A stretch of 64,000 nucleotides of DNA from Providencia rettgeri. GTDB taxonomy: Bacteria > Pseudomonadota > Gammaproteobacteria > Enterobacterales > Enterobacteriaceae. Below are positions 27,894 through 36,457 of the stretch, piece after piece (position 1 is the stretch's first letter; each line of letters opens with the position of its first letter). The DNA lies in contig UGTZ01000001.1 of assembly GCA_900455085.1 (NCBI GenBank), positions 464,501-528,500 of the forward strand, given 5' to 3'. A program made the translations under genes and the position numbers. The notes beneath the pieces were generated by a model, which saw only the letters and a program-made list of their open reading frames with translations, searched no databases and was not told the origin of the DNA.

Positions 27894-29003
27894 TTATGAA
27901 CCTTGAGCTGTGTTAGCGACAGGTTCAGACAATGTATCTTGGGCAACAGGGGTGACAGCAGAGCCGTCGTTTAAGCGTAATTGCCCAGAAGTGACGACTT
28001 TATCGTTAGCACTTAAGCCGTGTTCTATTTCAATTTTGCCATCCCAACGTTGCCCCGTTTTTACGGACACCCGCTTGACGGTCATCGCATCCCCTTCACC
28101 TTGCGTAATAAATACGGTATCGCCATAGGCGGTATACGTAACAGCGGTTTCTGGGATTGTAATGACTTCATTACTGGCTTGGCGTACCACATTCACATTG
28201 GCGTACATCCCAGCTTTTAATGTGCCATCGCTATTTTCTAATGTGGCTTGCAGGGCGATAGTACGTGATTTACCAATGAGTGGGTCAATGGCCGTAATAC
28301 GGGCTGGAAAAGTTTTATTGGGATAAGCATCAACTGTAATATCAACAATTTGGCCTTGATGCAGTTCCGGTGAGGCCTGTTCATCTAAGGAAAAGTTGAG
28401 CTTTAAGGTTTTGGTATCCACCAGGCTGGCAATGGCTTCCCCTGGGTTTAAATACTGTCCTTCATGGACTTGGCGAATACCTATCGTTCCGTCGAATGGC
28501 GCTCGGATCGTTTTTTGTGCAATTAATGCTTGGGTTTGACGGATTAGGCCTTGGGCAATATCACGTTCAGCACGTGTGCTATCCACTTGAGCCTCTGCCA
28601 CTAAATGTTGCGCAGATAATGAACGGGTTCTTTCGTATAAGCGAGCCGCATTGCGCAACTGTGCTTGGTAACGTGATAAATCCGCTTGTTCAACGGCATC
28701 ATTGAGCTGCACTAATAATTGGCCTTTTTTGACTTGTTGGCCAGATTCAAATGCAATTTTCGTAATACGGCCATTGGTTTCTGCCGCGACTAACACTTGG
28801 CTGCCAGCTTCTAACTCACCCACACCGTAAAAGGTACGAGGCGCAGTATCTAAGCTAACAGGAGCCAATGCCACTTTTACTGGTGGATATTGGTAAGCTG
28901 CTTGTTCGTCTTCCTCGTTTTGGGCATAGGTCGAATAAATCGCGCTACCCGCCCCAACAGCGATTAAAACGGAACAAAGTGTCATTATTGTTTTTTTATT
29001 CAT
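27894..29003 (-). CDS. RND periplasmic adaptor (membrane-fusion protein), MexH-like
   Basis: A 369-residue HlyD/AcrA-family adaptor. An N-terminal membrane segment (residues 8-27) is followed by the biotinyl-lipoyl motif G-R-I-T-K-I-A-F-E-S-G-Q-Q-V-K-K-G-Q-L-L, a helical hairpin with L-S-R-Y-Q-A-Q-L-R-N-A, and the second lipoyl half A-P-F-D-G-T-I-G-I-R-Q. Beta-barrel and membrane-proximal domains complete the chain. It lacks a lipobox cysteine, so anchoring is by the N-terminal helix. It bridges the adjacent permease to an outer-membrane channel. It lies 12 bp downstream of the DoxX gene, in one operon. Confidence 0.92.
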   Translation of the reverse strand: MNKKTIMTLCSVLIAVGAGSAIYSTYAQNEEDEQAAYQYPPVKVALAPVSLDTAPRTFYGVGELEAGSQVLVAAETNGRITKIAFESGQQVKKGQLLVQLNDAVEQADLSRYQAQLRNAARLYERTRSLSAQHLVAEAQVDSTRAERDIAQGLIRQTQALIAQKTIRAPFDGTIGIRQVHEGQYLNPGEAIASLVDTKTLKLNFSLDEQASPELHQGQIVDITVDAYPNKTFPARITAIDPLIGKSRTIALQATLENSDGTLKAGMYANVNVVRQASNEVITIPETAVTYTAYGDTVFITQGEGDAMTVKRVSVKTGQRWDGKIEIEHGLSANDKVVTSGQLRLNDGSAVTPVAQDTLSEPVANTAQGS

Positions 29004-29015
29004 TAAATTTTCCTT

Positions 29016-29444
29016 CTATTTCTGCGCTTTTAACGCGAAATAAAGACCTCGAAAATGCCCTGCAATGGCGATAGCAATTAAGCCACCAATAACAGCGATA
29101 TGTTCAATTGCCCAAAACATCGCGATTTGAGCCTGTTCTCCCGTGTAGCTCCAAAAGGTGTGGACAATCACAATTGTGAGGAACAAAAACACGGCTAGCG
29201 CCCCAGTTCCAAGCCATAAAAGACGATTAAATAGCACAAGAGCAGAGCCAACTAACATGACAGCGGCAGAAGCAATGTTGAAAAACCAATCTGGGTGCAG
29301 ACCCGCGGCGCGCATTTCGGCCAGACTATTTTCATAATCAAAAACTTTGGCTAAACCAGATGAAATAAATAAAACCAAGATGAGTAAACGAGCAATAAAC
29401 CATAAGCTATTGCTTTCTAACATTTTGGTAATCACCGATGGCAT
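29016..29444 (-). CDS. DoxX-family membrane protein, MexG-like
   Basis: A 142-residue protein with four predicted transmembrane helices and the DoxX opening L-L-I-L-V-L-F-I-S-S-G-L-A-K. Its length is close to that of Pseudomonas MexG (148). As first gene of an operon with an adaptor and an RND pump, and divergent from soxR, it matches the mexGHI-opmD arrangement, where SoxR turns on the pump in response to redox-active compounds such as phenazines. The function of MexG itself is not settled. The assignment combines family and context. Confidence 0.82.
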   Translation of the reverse strand: MPSVITKMLESNSLWFIARLLILVLFISSGLAKVFDYENSLAEMRAAGLHPDWFFNIASAAVMLVGSALVLFNRLLWLGTGALAVFLFLTIVIVHTFWSYTGEQAQIAMFWAIEHIAVIGGLIAIAIAGHFRGLYFALKAQK

Positions 29445-29496
29445 AAACCTATCCCCTTTTAAAAAGTAACCTCAATTGACAAACTAGCAGGGTGGC

Positions 29497-29527
29497 ACTA
29501 TAAAACCTTAAGTTAAGTTGAGGTCAA
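29497..29527 (-). promoter_or_regulatory. SoxR-type promoter of the mexGHI-like operon, with SoxR box
   Basis: On the minus strand TTGACC (29527-29522) and TATAGT (29502-29497) are separated by 19 bp, the long spacer typical of MerR-family activated promoters. The spacer region holds an 18-bp near-palindrome, CCTTAAGTTAAGTTGAGG on the plus strand (29506-29523). It matches the E. coli soxS operator CCTCAAGTTAACTTGAGG at 16 of 18 positions. It lies 53 bp upstream of the DoxX start and 20 bp upstream of soxR. Confidence 0.9.
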
Positions 29528-29543
29528 GCAAAGGTGAGATAAA

Positions 29544-30041
29544 ATGGCGGACAAAGACACAAAAACGATAAAACCTCAGAAAAGCGAGGGAAAAAAAATT
29601 GATTTTACGCGGGCACTAACGGTGGGCGAAGTGGCAAAACGCTCGGGAGTACCTGTTTCTACAGTCCATTTTTATGAATCAAAGGGACTCATTCAAAGTA
29701 CTCGAACTCAAGGGAATCAGCGACGATTTCACTCTGTTGTACTGCGTTATATTGCCATTATTAAAGTCGCACAAAGTACAGGGATCCCATTACATGAAAT
29801 TCAAGAGGCATTAGGACGTTTCCCTGCAAATAGTGCGCTAACTTCAGAACAATGGCAGGAGATGTCGACACAATGGCGTAAATCTTTAGATAAGCGTATT
29901 CGGCAATTGACGCGTTTACGTAATGAATTGGATAATTGTATTGGGTGTGGTTGTTTATCACTGAGTGATTGCCCACTGCGTAACCCTGATGATGTCCTTG
30001 GACGAAAAGGTCCCGGCGCCCGTATTTTAGAACGTCCATAA
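29544..30041 (+). CDS. soxR: Redox-sensing [2Fe-2S] activator SoxR
   Basis: A 165-residue MerR-family regulator. The winged helix has L-T-V-G-E-V-A-K-R-S-G-V-P-V-S-T-V-H-F-Y-E-S-K-G-L-I. The C-terminal cluster motif C-I-G-C-G-C-L-S-L-S-D-C supplies the four cysteines (C-x2-C-x-C-x5-C) that bind the iron-sulfur cluster. It has about 15 extra N-terminal residues compared with E. coli SoxR (154). SoxR is activated by redox-cycling compounds and untwists promoters with 19-bp spacers. Exactly such a promoter faces the divergent efflux operon. No soxS gene is present, so here SoxR probably acts directly on the pump, as in pseudomonads. yjcE downstream recalls the E. coli neighbourhood. Confidence 0.95.
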   Translation: MADKDTKTIKPQKSEGKKIDFTRALTVGEVAKRSGVPVSTVHFYESKGLIQSTRTQGNQRRFHSVVLRYIAIIKVAQSTGIPLHEIQEALGRFPANSALTSEQWQEMSTQWRKSLDKRIRQLTRLRNELDNCIGCGCLSLSDCPLRNPDDVLGRKGPGARILERP

Positions 30042-30382
30042 GCGCTTTATTAAGACCCACACTTTTCATTATTTGGATGGCCACTGTTTAACGTGGCTAT
30101 TTATCTAGATATATCATTAAGTAATGATGGTTTAATCCTATTTTTAACGGTAAGGCATAACTTATTGTTGAGATGGAGTTTTAATCGTTATTTACCAAAT
30201 TGATAAATAAATTTTTTATTGACAACTCAAGTAGATAGTAATTTTGTAACTTAATGATAGATAGGCTATTTCTTAATTTTATTATTTTTGTATTGATTGA
30301 TTAATTGCTACTTTACATTGATTCGATTTATCTATTTACTGCATAACTGATAATTAATGATTAGCTAAACATGGAGCAATCA
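30042..30382. other. AT-rich intergenic region between soxR and yjcE
   Basis: About 340 bases, strongly AT-rich, without a coding frame or named motif. It presumably carries the antiporter promoter. Confidence 0.45.
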
Positions 30383-32029
30383 ATGTCAGTAGTGACACTT
30401 GTACTCGTTTTTTTATTAGCCGTTGTTGTGAGCGTTTTTGTTTCACGATTGCTCAAAGATATTATTCCATTACCCCTAATACAGATAGCACTGGGGGCTG
30501 GCTTGTCTTTATACGGTTTTACGGTTGAATTTGAACCTCATTTATTTCTGTTTTTATTTATTCCACCTTTATTGTTTCTTGATGGCTGGCGTATTCCTAA
30601 AGAAGCCTTATTTCAAGAAATTAAACCAATCATGTCGTTAGCCATAGGTTTAGTGGTGGTTACGGTTATTGGTATGGGGTTCTTTATACATTGGTTAATT
30701 CCGGCCATTTCTTTAGCTGTTGCTTTTGCCTTGGCTGCTATTTTGTCGCCAACAGACCCTGTTTCGGTGTCTGCAATGACCGTCAATTCCCCATTACCAT
30801 CGCGAATGGCGCATATTCTAGAAGGGGAGTCATTGCTGAATGATGCAACGGGTCTGGTGTGTTTCAGTTTTGCGGTGGTCGCTGCGCTAACAGGCACATT
30901 TTCCCTTGCTTCAGCGGCGGGGCAGTTTGTATTAGTGGCTTTTGGCGGAATTTTAATTGGTTTGCTGGTGGCTTGGGCAATTGGCTGGTTAAACCAATTG
31001 CTAGTTAAGCGCACTGGGGAAGAACCTGCTATTCAAATTATGATCAGTTTATTGATGCCATTTACGGCTTACTTATTAGCTGAACATTTACATGTTTCCG
31101 GTATTTTAGCCGCAGTGGTTGCCGGTATTGCCATGCACTATGAAAAAATTGCAGGGCGTATGCAAGCCGCAACACGTATGCAAAGTAAAGCGGTGTGGGA
31201 TACAGTACAAACTGCGTTGAACGGGATGATTTTCATATTGTTAGGCGAGCAGTTACCCGGTATGTGGACAAATATGCCTGCTGTAGCAGAGGCCGCGGGT
31301 GCAAGCCATCCTTGGATGCTATTTGTTTATGTGGTAATCATTACTGTGGCCTTGGCGGTTTTACGGTTTAGCTGGGTGTGGATCTCGATGACTCTAACGG
31401 TCTTCCATAAACGCCGTCGTGGTAAAGAAGCCGATGTTATGCATATTCGTATGATGGCAGTGATGGCGACAGCGGGAGTGCGTGGAGCGATTACGTTAGC
31501 GGGTATTTTAACATTACCTTTATTGATGCCAGATGGTTCATTATTTCCGAATCGTGACGTGGCTATTTTCTTAGCAATGGGGGTGATTTTATGTTCATTA
31601 CTGATTGCCAGTATTGCACTGCCTATTTTAACTAAAGGGCTGGTACAAGACTTACCTTATGATAATGACGAAATTCGAGCGCGTTTAGCCTTAAATGAAG
31701 CCGCAATGGCACATTTACGTGAATTGATGAACCACCCATCGGATGATATGGATGAAATTGCCATGCGTACTGAGGTTGGGGCACAACTGTTAGAAATTTA
31801 TGGTAGACGACTCGATAACTCAGATGAAACTGAGTCAGATGTGTATGATTTACATAAGATGATTGATATGGAACGCGAGATGTCCAAGTCAGCGTTAAAA
31901 GCAAAACGTGACGCGTTATATCAAATGCGTAAAAGCAAAAATATTAATGAGAGGGTGTATCACCGTTTACGTGATGAACTTGATTTAAAAGAAGAAACAC
32001 TTAATCATCATAAAAATGGTAAACATTAG
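30383..32029 (+). CDS. yjcE: CPA1-family Na+/H+ antiporter, YjcE-like
   Basis: A 548-residue inner-membrane antiporter, the length of E. coli YjcE (549). Conserved marks are I-P-P-L-L-F-L-D-G-W-R, L-S-P-T-D-P-V-S-V (ion-binding region), E-G-E-S-L-L-N-D-A-T-G-L-V and G-V-R-G-A-I-T-L-A-G-I-L. About 12 helices are followed by a soluble charged C-terminal tail. The start at 30383 was chosen because GGAG sits 6 bp before it; the ATG at 30371 lacks a ribosome site. A strong terminator follows. Confidence 0.9.
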   Translation: MSVVTLVLVFLLAVVVSVFVSRLLKDIIPLPLIQIALGAGLSLYGFTVEFEPHLFLFLFIPPLLFLDGWRIPKEALFQEIKPIMSLAIGLVVVTVIGMGFFIHWLIPAISLAVAFALAAILSPTDPVSVSAMTVNSPLPSRMAHILEGESLLNDATGLVCFSFAVVAALTGTFSLASAAGQFVLVAFGGILIGLLVAWAIGWLNQLLVKRTGEEPAIQIMISLLMPFTAYLLAEHLHVSGILAAVVAGIAMHYEKIAGRMQAATRMQSKAVWDTVQTALNGMIFILLGEQLPGMWTNMPAVAEAAGASHPWMLFVYVVIITVALAVLRFSWVWISMTLTVFHKRRRGKEADVMHIRMMAVMATAGVRGAITLAGILTLPLLMPDGSLFPNRDVAIFLAMGVILCSLLIASIALPILTKGLVQDLPYDNDEIRARLALNEAAMAHLRELMNHPSDDMDEIAMRTEVGAQLLEIYGRRLDNSDETESDVYDLHKMIDMEREMSKSALKAKRDALYQMRKSKNINERVYHRLRDELDLKEETLNHHKNGKH

Positions 32030-32040
32030 TTAGTGAAAAT

Positions 32041-32074
32041 AAAGGCCTGAATCCCGAATGTATTCAGGCCTTTT
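32041..32074 (+). terminator. Terminator of yjcE
   Basis: Perfect 12-bp stem AAAGGCCTGAAT / ATTCAGGCCTTT with a 9-nt loop and a T run, 12 bp past the stop. Confidence 0.9.
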
Positions 32075-32156
32075 GTTTATGATTATAACTCAACTAAGTT
32101 TGACGGTTTGTATTGGTTGTTGATAAGTTAGTTGCAATTCTATTTTGGAAATTTAT

Positions 32157-32204
32157 ATGTCACAGGGTGCCGTTAGCTTAAGCATTATTATTACCATTAC
32201 TTAG
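32157..32204 (+). CDS. Possible orphan leader peptide (Ile/Thr-rich)
   Basis: A 15-codon frame, M-S-Q-G-A-V-S-L-S-I-I-I-T-I-T-stop, ends 22 bp before a strong intrinsic terminator. A run of Ile and Thr codons just before a terminator is the pattern of thr/ilv attenuation leaders. Only this frame has a start codon; the other two carry stops. No biosynthetic gene follows: downstream is a degraded fimbrial locus. It may be a displaced attenuator or coincidence. Confidence 0.3.
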   Translation: MSQGAVSLSIIITIT

Positions 32205-32226
32205 TGGTGGGGATATGCGACATCCT

Positions 32227-32253
32227 AAACCCGCCAGATAAGGCGGGTTTTTT
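32227..32253 (+). terminator. Intrinsic terminator (possible attenuator)
   Basis: AAACCCGCC / GGCGGGTTT stem with a 6-nt loop followed by further T residues. It lies 22 bp after the short Ile/Thr-rich frame. Confidence 0.85.
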
Positions 32254-32309
32254 GTTCTTATCTGGTTAACACTTCAGTAAGGAAAAATCTATACGATTAA
32301 CCAAATTAA

Positions 32310-33057
32310 ATATTGCACCTCAATTATCAAAATCAACTCGGTTATTTATTTTTACCGTGGGAGAAAATTATTTTTATTCGGATATTTTTGAATCTTGGCA
32401 ATATACTGGTTTTTCTTTAGAAAGTGATGACCGCATGCTACCGCCTAAATTAGCGGGGGTATGCACCTGAAATTATTGGTATGGCAAACACTAATGCAAT
32501 TGTGATTGTTCGCAGTCAAGAATGTATTATTTCTGAAACAGCCGTTCCTCCAGAGCCATTTACTCGATAGCGGCATCCGTGGTGTATTGGATGTGACGGT
32601 ACGCGAAGAAAATGGCGAAGAGAGTAAATTTAGTATTAGTACCGCCTCGTTACCTCAGTTAAATGTAAAAGCGATGTGTTCCACGTAAACGAGCTCTGGA
32701 CAGGCTAGCACGGTCAATTTACGGCATGGCCAATTAAGTCGTATTTATTATGATAGCTTGGTGAGTGAAAGCATCAGGTATACATGCAAATTTGCAACCT
32801 TAACGAAGGTAAGATTGCGGTTAGACTATGCCACCGATAGCGACCCGCAAAAGCGGTTGCCGATGAAAGATGCTTCAAATAAAACGATTTACAGGCAGTT
32901 AGAAATTGTGGATGAGCAAACTGGGGCGGCAGGCACAGACATTCGTGTGGGAATTCAGTCAGAGCGTACGATTCAGATACGTAATCGTATTCAAGGAGCT
33001 AATGCAGACGCAGGAAGCTATCAAGGGTCTGCATGGTTAATCGCCACATTTGATTAA
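32310..33057 (+). pseudogene. Remnant of a chaperone-usher fimbrial operon
   Basis: Several frames of one decayed locus. The first part is an usher N-terminal fragment: G-E-N-Y-F-Y-S-D-I-F-E-S, then S-D-D-R-M-L-P-P, then after a frameshift G-Y-A-P-E-I-I-G-M-A-N-T-N-A, P-P-E-P-F, and G-V-L-D-V-T-V-R-E-E-N-G. It runs, through further stops, into the C-terminal half of a fimbrial subunit (V-N-L-R-H-G-Q-L-S-R-I...G-S-A-W-L-I-A-T-F-D). Most of the usher and the start of the subunit are deleted. Unlike the single-base frameshifts elsewhere, this needs several indels and a large deletion, so it is real decay. Confidence 0.75.
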
Positions 33058-33073
33058 ATTGAATGGTTAGATA

Positions 33074-33847
33074 TCATCCACCAATTTTCTGAATAAAACT
33101 GGATGGGCTTTGGCCTAACCATTTTTTAAACATGGTCGAAAAAGACCCAACACTGCTGTAGCCTAAATCGAATGCAACCTCGGTAATGGATTTACCCGCA
33201 GAAATGTGGGTAATTGCACTTAATAAGCAAGCTTGTTGCCGCCAGTCAGAGAAAGAGAGCCCTGTTTGAGCGCCAAAAAAACGGCTAAATGAACGCTCAC
33301 TTTTATGTAATTTAGCGGCCCATTCCTGTGGTAGTGAGGTGATTTGTGGGGCTTTTAGGAATTCCCGACACAACTGGGCTAAATGTTCATCTCGTGGGAT
33401 GGGGGCGTAGAAAGGCAGGGGCTCTGCTTGTGCAATTTCATGCAAAATCAACTGGTACATAACCCCATCACGGCCATTTAAATCATATTCAATCGGGGTA
33501 TCAACGGCTTCGAGCAGTAACTGACGTAGTAAAGGTGAAACTCTGAGCACTTCGCACTTATTTCCTCTACGTGGAGCCGCTTTGGGCTCAATGTATAAAC
33601 TACGTGTACTGACATTCAACATGCGGGTTTCATGAGGGGTATTACAGGGGATCCAAACCCCGCTATCAGGCGGGATGACCCATTCGCCGTCTGCAGTACT
33701 GACTTCAATCAATCCTGTTGCGCCATATAAAAACTGGGCACGGCGGTGGACGTGAGAATCGAGTAACACGTTTGGTAGGTAATCAGTACCGATAGCTAAT
33801 ACATCACGTGGAGTGGCATCGACAGTTTTTAGAGGAATATTTCGCAT
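33074..33847 (-). CDS. AraC-family regulator with cupin N-terminus (NimR-like)
   Basis: A 257-residue protein. The N-terminal cupin has D-S-H-V-H-R-R-A-Q-F-L-Y-G and V-W-I-P-C-N-T-P-H. The C-terminal AraC DNA-binding domain has L-H-K-S-E-R-S-F-S-R-F-F and I-T-E-V-A-F-D-L-G-Y-S-S-V-G-S-F-S-T-M-F-K-K. This layout is that of the NimR/YeaM group, which usually controls a nearby transporter or enzyme. It is divergent from the DmsA-like operon, so control of that operon is possible but unproved. It is convergent with the fimbrial remnant. Confidence 0.85.
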   Translation of the reverse strand: MRNIPLKTVDATPRDVLAIGTDYLPNVLLDSHVHRRAQFLYGATGLIEVSTADGEWVIPPDSGVWIPCNTPHETRMLNVSTRSLYIEPKAAPRRGNKCEVLRVSPLLRQLLLEAVDTPIEYDLNGRDGVMYQLILHEIAQAEPLPFYAPIPRDEHLAQLCREFLKAPQITSLPQEWAAKLHKSERSFSRFFGAQTGLSFSDWRQQACLLSAITHISAGKSITEVAFDLGYSSVGSFSTMFKKWLGQSPSSFIQKIGG

Positions 33848-33917
33848 AGGAATTTATCTTGGCTGAGATTCAAAAATTATTATCTATCTTCTGAATATAG
33901 GCAATTTTTATTGACAT

Positions 33918-33938
33918 AACCACATGTTTTATATGGTT
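33918..33938. promoter_or_regulatory. Inverted repeat between the AraC gene and the dms operon
   Basis: AACCACAT-N5-ATATGGTT (7 of 8 positions pair) lies in the 192-bp divergent intergenic region. It follows a TTGACA hexamer at 33911. It may be a regulator site; the match to any known operator is not established. Confidence 0.3.
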
Positions 33939-34039
33939 GGCTGAAATTCCAATGTGTTTGACGGCTTTTCGAAAGTTGGCAAACCGGGAAATGATTACTC
34001 TAGCGCGGCAACCTAATGTATGCCAGAGGTAGAGTTATC

Positions 34040-36457
34040 ATGGAAAATTATCACGATCGGGCAGATAGCAAGAGTCTGATTAAACCCTTAACCCGTCGTC
34101 GGTTTATTCAAGGCAGCTCTGCGCTCATGGCTGTCCCCTTTATTGCCACAAACACGGTCGCATCGACACCAGAAAACCCGAATATCATCCCAACGACAAC
34201 GCTGCAAGATGAAGGTGAGAGAGTGGTCTCCACCTGTAGTAGTTTTGATTGTGGTGGCAAATGTGATATTCGAGCACACGTTAAAGAAGGGGTAGTAACA
34301 CGAATAAGCACCCGTCCAGATGCTGATTTAGATGAAGAAATGCCCATCATGCGTGCTTGCGTGCGCGGCCGCAGCTACCGGAAATTTGTTTATCACCCAA
34401 ATCGACTGAAATACCCAATGAAACGAGTGGGCAAACGTGGAGAAGGGCGCTTCGAGCGAATTAGCTGGGAAGAAGCGACGACATTGATTGCCGACAATAT
34501 GCAGCGTATCAACGAGCAATATGGCCCTGCATCACGCTTTGTTAGCCTCAGTACTGGAGTGACTGGAGGCATTTTCTCTGGTGCGAATATGCTACGCCGC
34601 CTATTTAATATCACGGGGGGCTTTCTGGAGAATTACCATTCAGTGAGTAACGGCAATACCATGGCGGTCACACCTTATACCTATGGCACATCAGCCAGTG
34701 GTAGCACCTTAGACACGCTCGAAGATACGCCATTGGTGATCCTGTGGGGGCATAATCCTAACGAAACCATTTTTGGTCATACGAATCATTATTTTCAAAA
34801 AATGAAGAAAAATGGCACTAAATTCATTGTTGTCGATCCGCGTTATTCAGATACCGCATCGTCATTAGCGGATCAGTGGATCCCTATTTTACCGACTACA
34901 GACAATGCGATGATGGATGCCATGATGTATGTGATCATCAGTGAGGTCCTGCATGATCAAACCTTTATCGATAAATTCACTGTTGGTTTTGATGAGCACC
35001 AGATGCCCGAAGGCATACCCGAAAATGAGTCATTGATGGCGTATTTGATGGGGAAAAAAGATGGAATAGTGAAAACTCCAGAATGGGCGGAACCCATTAC
35101 CAAAGTACCCGCCGATACCATACGTCAATTGGCGCGTGAATATGCCAACACCAAACCAGCGGTATTAATGCAAGGCTGGGGGCCTCAGCGTCATATCTGT
35201 GGTGAACGTTCCGCCCGAGGCGCGACCTTGTTGGCAACAATCACGGGTAATGTGGGTGTAAAAGGGGGATGGGCAGCAGGTTATGGCATGGCAGTCACGC
35301 CGGATCTCCGTAAAACTCTCGCGGGTCCTAGCTTATTTGACAACCCTGTGAAAGCGAAAATCAATATCACCAATTGGGTGCAGGCCTGTGAAAATAAAGA
35401 TTTGGTAACGCCCAATAACGGTTTAAAAAACGCAGAAAAACTCGATACAGAAATCAAAATGATTTTTTCGTTAGCGGGTAACTATATGACCAACCAGAAC
35501 CCCGATATTTTGCATGCCGCTAAAGTTCTGGAAGATGAAAGTAAAGTTGAGTTTATTGTTTACAGTGACTTATATATGACTCCCAGTGCCAAGTATGCCG
35601 ATATTTTACTGCCTGAAACCAGTTTCTTAGAGCGTTGGAATGTGGGTGGCACATGGGGAACGGGTAATTATATTATTTTATCTGAAAAAGTCGTCGAGCC
35701 TGAATTTGAGCGCCGTAGTGACTATGAATGGTTACGCGACGTGGCTGAAAAACTCGGTGTTGGCGAAAAATTCAGTGAAGGCCGTACAGAAAAACAGTGG
35801 ATTGAGTATTTAGTCAATGACGCTCATCAAAAACGCCCAGAAGATGGCATTCCAACCTTTGATGAGTTGCTGGTTAAACGTCGACATCTATTAAAACATA
35901 AACCGCACGTGGGGCATGTCGCCTTCGAGAAAAATATTAACGATATCGAGAATAACCCGTTTGAAACACCATCCGGAAAAATTGAAATTTTTTCTCAGCG
36001 CCTTTATGAGCGTAATGACGTGGACATCCCTGCTTTATCTCATTATGTGCCTGCTATTGAGGGGCCGGAAGATGAACTAGCTTCCCGCTATCCATTGCAA
36101 TTAATCACTTGGAAAGGTCGTAATCGTGCCAATTCAACGCAATTTGCTAACCCGTGGTTACAAGAAGTACAGCGCCAAGAGTTATGGATCAATCCCATCG
36201 ATGCCAAAAGACGAAATATCACGGATGGGGAGCGAGTTAAAGTGAATAATGACCGCGGTATCACCATGGTACCGGTCAAAATCACCCAGCGCATTATGCC
36301 TGGTGTTGTTGCTTTACAGGCAGGAGCGTGGTGGCAACCTGATGAAAATGGCATTGACCAAGGCGGTTGTGCGAACGTTTTAACATCTTCCCGCAGTACA
36401 GCAATGGCACATGGAAATGCCCATCAAACCTTATTGGTGGAGGTAAGCAAAGCATGA
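34040..36457 (+). CDS. DmsA-like molybdopterin oxidoreductase catalytic subunit
   Basis: An 805-residue DMSO-reductase-family enzyme exported by Tat: T-R-R-R-F-I-Q-G near the N terminus. The [4Fe-4S] site reads C-S-S-F-D-C-G-G-K-C, then M-R-A-C-V-R-G-R-S. The first spacing is C-x4-C-x3-C, one residue longer than E. coli DmsA (C-x3-C-x3-C). The Y-G-T-S-A-S-G-S segment aligns with the region holding the molybdenum-ligand serine. The start at 34040 has an AGAGGTAGAG ribosome site. With DmsB and DmsC it reduces a terminal acceptor anaerobically using quinol. The altered cysteine spacing suggests a DmsA paralogue whose substrate need not be DMSO. Confidence 0.88.
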   Translation: MENYHDRADSKSLIKPLTRRRFIQGSSALMAVPFIATNTVASTPENPNIIPTTTLQDEGERVVSTCSSFDCGGKCDIRAHVKEGVVTRISTRPDADLDEEMPIMRACVRGRSYRKFVYHPNRLKYPMKRVGKRGEGRFERISWEEATTLIADNMQRINEQYGPASRFVSLSTGVTGGIFSGANMLRRLFNITGGFLENYHSVSNGNTMAVTPYTYGTSASGSTLDTLEDTPLVILWGHNPNETIFGHTNHYFQKMKKNGTKFIVVDPRYSDTASSLADQWIPILPTTDNAMMDAMMYVIISEVLHDQTFIDKFTVGFDEHQMPEGIPENESLMAYLMGKKDGIVKTPEWAEPITKVPADTIRQLAREYANTKPAVLMQGWGPQRHICGERSARGATLLATITGNVGVKGGWAAGYGMAVTPDLRKTLAGPSLFDNPVKAKINITNWVQACENKDLVTPNNGLKNAEKLDTEIKMIFSLAGNYMTNQNPDILHAAKVLEDESKVEFIVYSDLYMTPSAKYADILLPETSFLERWNVGGTWGTGNYIILSEKVVEPEFERRSDYEWLRDVAEKLGVGEKFSEGRTEKQWIEYLVNDAHQKRPEDGIPTFDELLVKRRHLLKHKPHVGHVAFEKNINDIENNPFETPSGKIEIFSQRLYERNDVDIPALSHYVPAIEGPEDELASRYPLQLITWKGRNRANSTQFANPWLQEVQRQELWINPIDAKRRNITDGERVKVNNDRGITMVPVKITQRIMPGVVALQAGAWWQPDENGIDQGGCANVLTSSRSTAMAHGNAHQTLLVEVSKA

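Noticed and set aside
32506..32688. 60-codon frame as a separate small gene
   Set aside because: Its sequence (G-V-L-D-V-T-V-R-E-E-N-G) is an internal piece of the decayed fimbrial usher.
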